Shown one piece after another: positions 36,450 through 48,659 of a stretch of DNA of 64,000 bases. The DNA lies in the NCBI RefSeq assembly GCF_902150065.1, contig NC_043980.1:19221183-19285182 (forward strand), read 5' to 3'. A program made the translations under genes and the position numbers. This DNA comes from Myripristis murdjan (lineage: Eukaryota; Chordata; Actinopteri; Holocentriformes; Holocentridae). Position 1 is the stretch's first letter, and each line of letters opens with the position of its first letter. A model generated the notes under the pieces. The model was not told where the DNA came from and ran no database searches. It saw nothing but the letters and a program-made list of their open reading frames with translations.

Positions 36450-36678
36450 CCTGAAAAACTCGGTGGACAGTACGCTGAACTGACAGTCACCTCCTTCACT
36501 GGCTTCAGCTTCATAACACAGAGGGTGAGTTACCAAGAATTTTGAAATAAGTTCATGCATACTTGTCCAGTGGGACAGTGAACAGACACTGTTTTCAGAG
36601 TTTGATTGCATTTTCAAATATTTTGTTGATGAAATGGGTAATCAATTCTGCCTGTAGGTCGTAAATAACTCTGCAAAA

Positions 36679-38643
36679 ATGAAACTTGCCATCCTGTGCC
36701 TCTGTCTGGCCAGCACGGTCTCTGCTGCACCTGTAAGTTTGAAAATTAGATAATGTTGATGCTTTTTTTCTCTGCCAGGGTGGATTTTGTTACATCTAAC
36801 CATGTCTTCTACTGCTTCTACTACTATTTCTGTCTTCATCTGCAGCCCTTTTTTCATTACTTGCCTCATTATGGAGCCAACAGACAACCAGCGCCACAGA
36901 TAACTGCTCCTGCTGTGAGTTGTGTAACTTCTGCTCTGCTGCATGCAAAATGAATGATATGCATAGTACCCTGCTGAGAAAGTCTCGGTTTTGGTACAGA
37001 CATAATGTGGGAAAGAACAATTGCTGTGTGGAATGCACTGTCTACTGACTAGCCTATACATACTCAACCTGAGTATAATATCATATATTATCTTCATATA
37101 GGTGAACACTGCCTACCCAGGAGCTCAACCTCAACCACAACCTGGAGTTCCTGCCCCCATCAGCATGGAAATAGTACGTCTGATGATTTGATTTGATTTT
37201 TATTTTGGGATAAAAATGTTGAAATTACACATCATACATGATGAAAACGCAATCATATACATTTGACTCAAGAAGGATAGAAGGAAAGCCTTAATTATAA
37301 CACTTCCTCACTTCTTATGAGCTTTCCCTACAATTCACATTAGGCTTTGTTTTCAGTGGGATACAGGATTTATGCAATAGTTTCCACTTGCTGCAACAGT
37401 GAATGAGGTAATGCAAACATTTATAGATATTTGTGTTTTTCTATCAAGCTGTTTCCCCACACATTCGGAGGTGCTGCTACAGGTGGAGCCGGCCCTTCCC
37501 CGGTAAAGACACTATACACTATATCTTAAACAAACATCCATTATTTTCATCCATCCATTTCACAAATTAGGACTGAAAAACTTCTCACAATTGCTCACTG
37601 CTTTTCATTGAATTTCATTTCCCTCTCATCCCTTCATCTCTTTTTTCTGCAGTCCTTTCCCTCTCAAGCGATCATTAAATATTCCCTGCCTAAAGCACCA
37701 GGCAGAAAGAGTGTGGAAATTGTAAGTGTTGCTTTTTTTCCTTAGATTACAGCTCCCTTTATACCTGCAAAGCAGAATCTCTTCAATGATTGTTTACTGG
37801 AGCACGAGTGGCGCAATTAACAGCTTGTTGAATCATGACTTATTACTGTCGTCACCAAATTATAAACTAGCAAAAGATTGTTTTTGGCTGCAATTACTGT
37901 CATGTATTGTGTATAAATCATGGTTTACTTATGCATGTTGCAACTATTTGACATTTTTGTTTTTCTCTTTTCCCATTTCAAGTACTACCCCTATGATTTC
38001 AGAGGGCAGATGGTAAATATTTCAAACTGAGATACAAAGTAATGCATAATGCAATCATCAATTGACTGCTTATTGTAGATAAAACAGTAAGGAATTACAC
38101 AATTACCTTTGTTTCAGATGATGCCAGGCATCCCGTCTCTGCCACAGATTCAGAATGTGAGACACCACACATTCAAAATCCTTTTCTGGTCTATTTCCTA
38201 GTTTTGAAGAAACATGTTTTATTAACTGTCACTTGTTCTTTTCCCCCCACAGTTTTACCCATTCGAATATCCTCAGAACACTCCCCAGCAAACCCCCAAT
38301 GTGAGGAAAATGAACATAAAAAAACATCTTACTGTGTTTTGAAAGCATTCACACTCACTCCTTGTTTGTCTTTCTTGCACAGTTCTCATCTCAAACTGTT
38401 TTTCTTTTTCAGATTCCAACTTTTGATGCCAGTCCTCCTCAGGCTCAGGATCCTTTGCAACCAGCTCAGCCAGCCCAGCCCACACAGACAAATGAGGTGA
38501 TCATCAATTCATAAAATGTATATAGTTGAAGCAATATGGAACCAAACTCCTAGTGTGTAGGTGTTTGGAAGAGTGCGTTAAAGCAATAATATTATATATG
38601 TTTAAATATCTTTTTGTCTTTGCAGCTGCCAGTGAGGGCATAA
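36679..38643 (+). CDS. SCPP gene F: Pro/Gln-rich secreted matrix protein
   Basis: Ten coding exons, all phase 0: 36679-36732, 36846-36914, 37102-37173, 37449-37502, 37653-37721, 37983-38012, 38118-38156, 38253-38300, 38413-38496 and 38626-38643 (178 residues). The signal peptide is MKLAILCLCLASTVSAAP. Then come PFFHYLPHYGANRQPAPQIT, ISMEI at an exon end, LFPHTFGGAATGGAG, IIKYSLPKAPGRKSVEI, YYPYDFRGQM, FYPFEYPQNTPQQTPN, and a QPAQPAQPTQ tail. The short exons starting with aromatic residues (LFP, YYP, FYP) and ending in S.E(I/V) are typical of P/Q-rich SCPPs such as SCPP5, amelogenin and ameloblastin. Only five residues (LPVRA) come from the last coding exon. ATTAAA at 39062-39067 is a plausible polyadenylation signal. 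Scpp5 is a reasonable guess for the name but I cannot confirm it. It is expected in tooth or scale matrix. Confidence 0.78.
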
Positions 38644-39099
38644 CGCACAAATGGGAAGGAAGCAAGATTATCCCATCACACCTAACCTTTGGGCAATGAC
38701 AGTGAAACACATGATATTTTAAATAATTAGCACCTAATGTATTTTATGTATTTTTACGATACATGTATGTATGTACTTACTGAAGCTAACCAAACATCAT
38801 AAAGTAACCTCTTTCCAATTACCATATGCTGGAATTATATAGTGCATCAAATTATGGCAATATTATCTGTGTAAAACTGATTAAGCCTGCAGAATTGCCT
38901 GCTTCCCTTTAATTGTCTTGATAGATAAGCCTATTGTAGACCTGCTGCCATCCTTTTCTCAGTTTTAACTATGGAGCACAGCAGGTTGATGAGGAAATGT
39001 TCTGCAAATTTTCATTTTCTTTCATTTTGAATGCCTCTCTTAGGTGTCCTTTTCCTGGTGAATTAAAGTCTGCATTTACAAGCAACTTCTGGCTTTTGG

Positions 39100-41160
39100 T
39101 GCTGTCATTATTTGATCAAACAGAAATGCAGAAAATGACAGTGTTTCAATAGTTTATTTCTCCAGTCAGAGACACTCACTCTTAATTTCCTGAATACCAT
39201 GGTGGTGTTAGAGCAGGTGGTAACTGAAGCTGCCTTTGTCTGACGGCTACAGGAAATATTGAGGATGAAGGGTATTATGTATTCTGCATGGTAGATATAT
39301 TATTATAATTACAAAAGATGATGAGCACAATTTTCCTTGTTATCTTTGCAGATTTCCCCTACAGTGGGTTGTGAAAGTTTAAGCAAAAACATCTTATGTC
39401 AGACAAGTAAAGAGTCTGGTCTAATCATACTATTCTTCATGCTTCTCCCTGAGGACTGGAGCCTGTAACAACATGCCATCACATTAGCTCGCTTACACTT
39501 GCCTCTTGAAAGATCAACAAATAGACAGGCGCCGTCCTCTGAAGCTATTTATGACCGTCTCCCCTTCATATGTTCTCTTGCCTGGAGCTGTTCAAGAGCA
39601 AAAGTCAACATCTGCAGTTTTAGAAGTTTAATTTGGTTTGACATGACTATGATGGTCTTTGTCCTGCACTTCCCCCTATATATGAACTTGAACACACACA
39701 CAACCACACATTCTCAAACACACAGAGACATATAGAAAACAGTGTAGTCATGCTGGAGGATAAAATTGTAAGAACAGGCAGTCTGGGCAACCGGCGCCAT
39801 TGGATCCGCTACTGATGTGGATGACAAGAGGCAGAACAGAGAGGGCAACATAGTGGAGGTAAAATGAGTAAATGTAAAAGATGCCTTTTTTTTTTTTTTT
39901 TACAACTTCTTCTTGAGTTGGCACCTTTCAGTGCAAGAAGATGAATGATTGTATATTTCCAAAATGTGATGATAATATTTCAGTTCAATATAGATGAATA
40001 CAGCCGCTAGGCCCTATCTCACACCCAGTGCCAAGTTTCACCAAGCGTGACGCAAGTATCTTTGTCAGTTTCCAGCAGGTGCAATTGTCCTTTTGCTGTT
40101 CACTGCCTATGTTGTGTGGATACAACTGCACTTGCGCCTGTCTGTGCACTTATATGGCACATTGCTACCTTGAGGCGATTGAAAGTGAGCAACTGACCAA
40201 CAAAGATCAGGTCTGGAGTCAATGTTGCAGGATGTCACTGGTATTTTAAGGACAGGTTATCAGGATAGTAATGTGCGCCTGCAACACGCATACACTGCTT
40301 GTTACTCACATAGGGATGTGTTTACGCACACAGGGATGCCTGGTTCACCTCAGGGAGGTTTGATGGAGTCCTGCTGTTGCTGATGATGGTCTGCTTGTGC
40401 GCTCTCACTTCTCTTCTCTGCATGGAAGCGTTTCTTCTTACCTGGCAAATGCACCATCACAATATCAATGAGCCAAGTGTGCCTGTTGTTTAGAGCGAAC
40501 TGGAGCTGGTTTACTGAATGTTGTTCCCAAAACACACCCACGATTAATTGAGAAACTAAGTACAACCCTTTTGAACCAGGCACCTGGCACAACAACCCTG
40601 TTTTCCACTGATAAATGGTAGAAATAGACTTGGACACAGCCTAAATGCACTTGTGCCATGAGTAAGACCATGCACTTAGATTGTTAAAATCAACCCATCT
40701 ATCTCTCTGTCTGAGTATTTTTTCAAAGCTGTCCGAAGATACGTCATTTAGGAATTAAAGTGCTTGTAAAACTCACCTGCATGAGATTGGGCCAAGTTGT
40801 TGAGTGACTGTTTAATTTTATTTGTTCATTGTTGCAGTCCAAATTTTCCAACAGTAGGAAAATGAAATTGCAGGAACGGTAGGATTCAGCAGAGAAGAAG
40901 AAAACAATATGAACCCAGAAAGTGAATATAAAATAAGAACTGAAATGAAGCAATAGTACACTAATGAAATAATGAGGTAGAACATAAATAATTGTGGGGA
41001 TGTGTCAATATACTACCAACGATTTCAGAACATTAGGCTGACTGTAATATGGGGAAGAGTATGGATTACTAACTTTATGGATTTACTTTCAGTTTTTACT
41101 CACAGATGTTACTTCCAGTCTTGTCGGATTATTAAATATAAAACATATGATATATATATA
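39100..41160. other. Spacer, no gene seen
   Basis: Short CA/CT-rich runs near 39690 and a poly-T at 39884-39901. No coding exon with support. Confidence 0.45.
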
Positions 41161-41162
41161 TA

Positions 41163-42336
<1,174 letters not shown>

Positions 42337-42339
42337 ATA

Positions 42340-43340
42340 GATGTCGGTATATGTAAGTGTAAGTATGATAAAACAAGAACTATATATTATACCTAAAATA
42401 TCAATTTAACGCAGGTGATGAAGTGCAAATATGTATCCCATTCTCATAAACAAGTTACGTACCACACATATACAGATAAACTTAATGTACAGAGAGCTTT
42501 TCAGATAGAAGAGCAATTTTGTAATGTATTAACTGTCGCAATAAGAAACAATTTATAAAGCCATTCCTCCATATCGTAAGATGAGCTTTGTAAAAATGTA
42601 GATGAATTCAACAATTATTACTGTAAAGTGTAAAAAAGAAAAGGCAACCGTTTTGTTCCAAAATCCACACATAACACTGTTTTTTCTACTGCCAAATAAT
42701 GATAATAATAATAATAATAATAATGATAATAATAATGATAAATTAAAAATTTAAAAATTGGGCCTAAAAATGAAAGACACTGTGTAGCAAACAGGGTATC
42801 ATTTTTACATCTCAGCTCCCCTGCTTGCACTCCCTTTTTTTCAGTGCATAACAAAAAGGGAAAATGCAATTAAGAATCAAGATAATAGCATTGAAAGTTT
42901 AGGACAACTTGTGAAGAGATTGCTATCTTATCTGAGCTGAAACTGATTAGCTCAGCATGTTGGAGGCAGATTTACGTGCTGAGGAATGTCGACAGAACAG
43001 CTTTGATGATTACACTGTAGCCTGTATTTACCATATGAATTGAAACCACCGTGTAAACCCTAAAAAAACCTATCACCAGCATCCAAAACCACCAGTGTAA
43101 TGTACACCACACAAACCAAAACAAACAAGGCCCCCACAAAAAACCAAAAAGCTAATATTAAAAAAAAATATTACCATCAGGTATGTGTTAATGTCAGCTA
43201 CATACTTTAGTGTGTTTTTGGGGCAATTAACAGTGGCATGTGTGCTGAGCACTCTTGCACAACATATAATTAACCATCTTTTTTGACATGTAAGGAGATT
43301 TCTTCACACAACTGATGTGTGCATTTTTTTACTCAGTGTG
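42340..43340. other. Spacer, no gene seen
   Basis: An (ATA/ATG)n-rich tract is at 42700-42740 and poly-A runs near 43165. No supported exon. Confidence 0.45.
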
Positions 43341-43347
43341 AGAATAT

Positions 43348-43380
43348 GATTGGCTGGAAGAGGGTGTTTAAGGGTATAAA
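43348..43380 (+). promoter_or_regulatory. SCPP G promoter: GATTGG plus TATAAA
   Basis: GATTGG at 43348-43353 and a perfect TATAAA at 43375-43380, 21 bp apart. The non-coding first exon is expected from about 43405; its donor is not clear. Confidence 0.7.
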
Positions 43381-43622
43381 TGGCATCCATCTCAGAAATG
43401 AGGCAGATCATTTTCTCCTCCTTGAGGGTCACATTTTCAGCAGCTGTTACCACCAGAGGACGGGTGGGATGGAATTTCATATGGAAACAGATGAAATTTG
43501 TGATAATGAATTAGAAATAAACTTAGCTCCCTAAATTGAGGTTTTACTCACCCTCAAGCTAAACTAAATGCTTATGTATGTGTTATAATGCATCTGTCTG
43601 TTGTTTTTATAGGAGAGTCACA

Positions 43623-45642
43623 ATGAAGCCTGTGGTGTTTATGATGTGCCTGCTGGGTGTTACCCTGGCTGCCCCGGTAAGTTTCTCCTAAATGTGATGT
43701 ATTGCTGTGTTTGCTGACTGGTCCCTTTTAAATATTTAAACACTGTTTTCCTCAAGGTGATGCATAATGGCATTGTCTCCAGTCTCATCGTGTCTTTTTT
43801 CATCCCTGCTTTACAGGCTCCAGATGGTATAACCAATGAGGTAAGGTGACTTGCTGCTTTCCCATGAAGTTTTGCTGTTTTCCTCCATGTGGCATGTCAC
43901 ATCATGTTTTCACAGCATCATCAAACGTATGATAGGGCCCCGTGTGAGGGATGGTGATTGGTTTGATTACATGTCTGGAGTTGTGTGGTTTTTCTTCAGC
44001 AGGCTGCAGCACATGCTAATGAAGCCCTGAGGTGGATGGAGATGTACAGACTCTTCCAGCAGCAGGTTAGTGAGTGGCCATTTTGTTGTCAACAGCATAC
44101 AGAGTAAAAGTGAATCAAGAGTTGAGCAAAACAACTCATGAGGATAAATGCCTGACATGACCCACTCTACAATCTGAGGCAAATCTGAGTCCAGTCTCAT
44201 TTATTAACAGAGCTTCATGAAATAATTATTTCAAATGAATAAAAATTCAAGTCTGTCTGTAATTAATTCAGGGAGCAGCTGGCAACCCGTTCCTCCCTGC
44301 AGCTGGTGCCATGGTAAGTTTATCTCTACTTCCTTTGTAAAGCCTTGTCGAATGAAAACATTCAACAACATTCGAGACACAAATGGAGTAAATCAGTCAT
44401 TTTTAGTTAAAATTATATGATAAAACTATGTCTATGTGTTAATTAGATTCCAGTCAGCTCCTACAAACCTGGCAACTATTCCTTATATGCTCTACACAAA
44501 ATTAGGACATAGAGACATTATAAGTATTGACATTCTCATAATGTTTTACATAATCTGACGACATTAATTTGGAGTGTTTCTGAACAGAAATTGATAGTTG
44601 TGTGAATATGAGAAGATCTCAGTACAGTATTCGTTCTTTAAACATTAAGGGCAAGTGAGTTATTTTTCCCCCCCAACACACCACTGACGTACCTGACTTA
44701 TATATTGTTTGATCATCTACACACAGATTGGTGGATAAATAATGTGTGAAAATAACATACAATAACAGACTTTGGCAGCTACCCTGAGGTACACACCCAA
44801 GTTATAGATCTTACATCTAAAAAGCTTCCATTCCATTATTTTTACTTTAAAACCTAAGCAGAAGGATCTGTAACTTCCAGTTTGCTAACAATGAACCGTT
44901 TTTACATATACTGTACTGAATCAAGTTATACACCCCTTTTTTTCCCCCTTATTGTTGATCACTCTTGACCAAACGTCTTGCATTTGAGTATGGCCTTAAC
45001 ATGCTATGTCCTTCTCTACAAACATGTTGGAAGTCTCTGCTCAAATTATTGAATAAAAACCTTGGAACTGTTAGTATTATAAGAGGGGAGGGCAAAGAGA
45101 GGAGGCCATCAAATCAGCCATTGGTTTTACTTTTGTAAATTGGCACCAAGGTTATGATAATTGTACATTTTCCATTAGGTTTTATTTTTATTTTGTTTTG
45201 ACTTTCTTTACAATTTCAGTTTAGTTTTGATTTGTTTTAAAAGCGGGTTTGCCGGTCTAGCTTAGTTCTTATTTTTTGAAAATGCTTAGTTTTAGTTCAG
45301 TTTTTATTACTTTCAGTGTTAGTTTTAGTCTTTTTGGTAATATGTGGTGTTTGTCGGGGCGAGATTCAAAAAGATCAGAAAAATTATAGTTGTAGTATTT
45401 TGTAATAAAAACTCAACAAAACATCATACCATTTACCATTTCTGTATAATTTCTGTTTATTTTGGTTAGTTTTGAAAACACACAATGCAGTTTCCACAAA
45501 CTCATTTGCACGACAATGTCAATACGATATCTGTTGTGGCCATTACATCTGGCATTGATATTTCCCTAGAACAAAGCTCTGCTGCATTTGTATAGACGTG
45601 AAAGATGTGTAGATGAATCACTGAACCACTGTTGCTGGCACA

Positions 45643-45704
<62 letters not shown>

Positions 45705-45737
45705 GGCGCCGCCAGGAATTCTGGGCCCCATGAAAAA

Positions 45738-45798
<61 letters not shown>

Positions 45799-46952
45799 TA
45801 GGTTTGTTTACAACCTGTGTTCACATGCATTTGTGATTGTGAGTGACTTCAGCTCATTAGTTCTGTTGGCTTTACTTCAGTGATTCTGCTATTTCCGTTA
45901 TTTCTACTACTTATATATACCGGGAGAATTGGTTGTGCCACCAAGTATTTTCCATAAAGTTGTATGTAAAATGTAAATGAGATGAGAAGATGAGAAAATA
46001 ATACTTTGCATAATGACTTGCGGTAGTCTACTTGTCAAAATGCCATGCTATTTGAGTTAACACTGTTGAATATACACAGGTGGATGCTGCACAAGCGCAG
46101 CCTGTGAATGCTCCCCCTGCACCTGCTGGAGATGTATCAGATGAAGAGACTGTGGTAAGTAGACTTCTTTATATCAAACTGAATATATTCACTGTTGTTT
46201 ATTCACACCAACAAGAAATGGGCAATGACATCTGCATTCAGCCATTTTAACACTGTGTCCCCAAGTTGGGTAAAGATATTTGCTTCAAATGTATTTCAGT
46301 TAGGAATAATTCATGTGCTATGTGATGTGCTTACTCACTGATTGCATATGAATGGTAATATAGATAACCCTGCTATAAGGGCCAAACATAAGAGGAAGCA
46401 TAAATGATTTGTCATGCAGGGGCCACTAAATTACTTTATATGGATGCAAAATTTAGCAGTGGTCATTATAAAAACAGCACAGTGACAAAGTTGAACACTG
46501 CATTTCAGTGTTATGGTCTCAAATGACTGCTGTGTGACTTATGAGTTATATCATTCCTTGTCTTCCAGCCACAGGTTGGATCCTTTGGCCCTGCTGCCAC
46601 CCCCCTAAACTCTGATGAGGTTGACGATGAAGAGGAAGCTGCACCAGCTGTGGCTGCAGGAGCACCAGCAGAGCCAGCTGCAGTGCCAGACCCTGCTGCG
46701 GCCGTTGTTGTGGAGGCTCCTGTTGACGTTGCCCCCGCAGCTCCTGATGTATCTGTAGACGTCGTAGCCGCTGTGCCTGCTGCTGCTGATGTCCCTGTTG
46801 CTGTTGATGTCCCTGCTGCTGTTGATGCTGCTGCTGCTGCTGCTGCTCCTGATGCTGCTGCTGCTGCTCCTGATGCTGCTGCTGCTGCTCCTGATGCTGC
46901 TGCTGCTGCTCCTGATGCTGCTGCTGCTGCTGTTGATCCAGCGGCTGTTTGA
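43623..46952 (+). CDS. SCPP gene G: acidic, Ala-rich secreted protein with A5-P-D repeats
   Basis: Six coding exons, all phase 0: 43623-43676, 43817-43840, 44003-44065, 44272-44313, 46080-46154 and 46569-46952 (213 residues). The third can start at 44000, adding one Gln (CAGCAG acceptor). The signal peptide is [18 protein letters not shown]. Next are APDGITNE, a helical segment [27 protein letters not shown], and an acidic DVSDEETV. The last exon has [12 protein letters not shown], then a VA/DV-rich part, and finally four APDAAAA-type units coded by a GCT-rich repeat. Phosphorylation-type sites are SDEE and SDE. It has no cysteine in the mature part. I suspect one of the fish genes with a NEAL...YRL motif (scpp7 or scpp9) but cannot confirm. 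ATTAAA is at 47135-47140. The long fourth intron holds CA microsatellites and a transposon end. Confidence 0.75.
45645..45797. repeat. Two (CA)n arrays around a transposon end
   Basis: CA runs at about 45651-45702 and 45740-45797 flank about 38 bp reading CAGGGGCGCCGCCAGGAATT then CTGGGCCCC. That insert resembles the terminal repeat of hAT-type elements in fish (CAGGGGCG start). All lie in the fourth intron of SCPP G. Confidence 0.6.
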
Positions 46953-47139
46953 TTGATGCTGATGGAATGGCAGCTGCTACAGATCCTGCTGCTCCATAGT
47001 GGTAGACAACTTCTCCCTGTTACCACCTTGAGTGTCATTCCTTTAGCAGTCAATGCAAAAGTTGACATGTTTGAATCTGTAATGTCTGTGTGCAGTCAGA
47101 AATGGCATTTTCTCCTACTTTTTTCTTACCTTTAATTAA

Positions 47140-48300
47140 AAAAAGACTTTCCACAAAACTACTTGAAATTTGCTTTTGCTGTGTTGGTTATGAAATTCGT
47201 TGACATGGAATTACAAGTGAAATAATTGAAAGTTTGGGATTCAGGAATACATAAAAATCATATTTTTTTATCAGTCTATCTGTCCGTCCATCATCCATCT
47301 ATCCATTCATCAATTTTACATACCCACTTATTCTTAATCAGGGTCACAGGGCTGGAGCCTATCCAAGCATACATTTGCTGGAGAGTTGACTGTCAGTCCT
47401 TACATAACAGGGCTAATACACAGACAAATATACTAACACACAAAATAGTATGTATGATGATGATGATGATATAGTGCAAGATACAAACCATTACACACTC
47501 AGAGTTGGCATTAAGTTAAATTCAGTTCAGTTCCATTTAGTTGAGTTGAGTTCAATTCAATTCCATTCAATTCAATTCAATTCAATTCAGTTGTTTAAGT
47601 AAAACTGCAAGTAGCACAGCAGCCAACAGGGAGTGTCACTGAGCCACAAAGAGGAAACCTCGCTGTCACACTATCCAACACTGATATAAGTTCAGACTTC
47701 ATTTCAGTCAACTGGTTCTTATTAATATAAAGGGACCAGGTCTGCCTGATCACAAACCTGCAGCAGGGGAAACAAGCCTGGATGGCTCTAATAGGATCAG
47801 AGGTGGATATGGTGGAGAGTGCTGACTGAGCAGCACTCAGTGGTGGAGGGAATTGAGGGGGGTGAGTAAAGCTGGGCAGCGACTGGACTAAATCTTCTGT
47901 TGTCACACATCTTTCGGGAAACTTATGGCCAGTCGCTGACAAAATATTTAAAGTGTCTGTTTGTTTTTCTTTCTTCTTTTTTCGTTAAACTGGATCCCTT
48001 GCGGAAAAAGGTTAACCATGGGTTACCCATACTTAATTGAAAACTTCTTGTCTCCTGCTCCCGGTGGAGCGTGCAAGTAAGGAGGATGAGTGTCTTTGCC
48101 TCTCCTCCTTTCATCATTCTCTAATCCACAAATCCTTTTCAGGGTCATTAAGACTCCATGACACAGTTAGTTAGACTCTATGCTTAAGTGTCACTTGTCT
48201 AGCTATGTTTTAGTGTTATTTTAATCAGAATCAGAAGATTGATATAATAAATATGTTGCTATTGTAAGCAGCCAGGTTACTGATTCCCAAAGACCGCTTA
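47140..48300. other. Spacer between SCPP G and cnga1
   Basis: Contains (ATG)n near 47455-47470 and a TTCAA/TTCAG low-complexity run at 47515-47590. A candidate non-coding first exon of cnga1 ends at about 48348 before GTAAGT. Confidence 0.45.
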
Positions 48301-48659
48301 AGGAGCTAAGGAATATGGACTTTACATTACATTAACCAGTAGGAAAGGTAAGTTCAGCGGCAGAAAGCCAAATTCATTTTACTTAATCACAGTGTTGATT
48401 TACATGGAAGTTACATTTGTGAGAGTAGATTTTTGTCTTAACAAAATACATGTCACATAACAAAAAATTTTGCTAATCTGAGGAAATTTGCAATCATGCA
48501 TATCATACAGCTGTTACAATCCATTAGCACTTATTAGTACTGTAGTACATAAATTAGTACTTAAAGGTAGTTAAAGCTGTTTAAAGCTACTTCAAAGGTT
48601 GTCACTTAAGTCTCTACTTATGATTTATGTTTAACAGGTTAGACTCCAGATCTGTTGCC

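Noticed and set aside
40028-40249. 73-residue open frame with several cysteines between SCPP F and the Tc1 element
   Set aside because: No signal peptide, no splice context and no known domain; length is within chance expectation.
45502-45836. Cys/Val and His/Thr repeat frames
   Set aside because: Translation of CA/GT microsatellites.
46511-47068. 185-residue minus-strand Ala/Ser/Thr-rich frame
   Set aside because: Antisense shadow of the GCT repeat in SCPP G.
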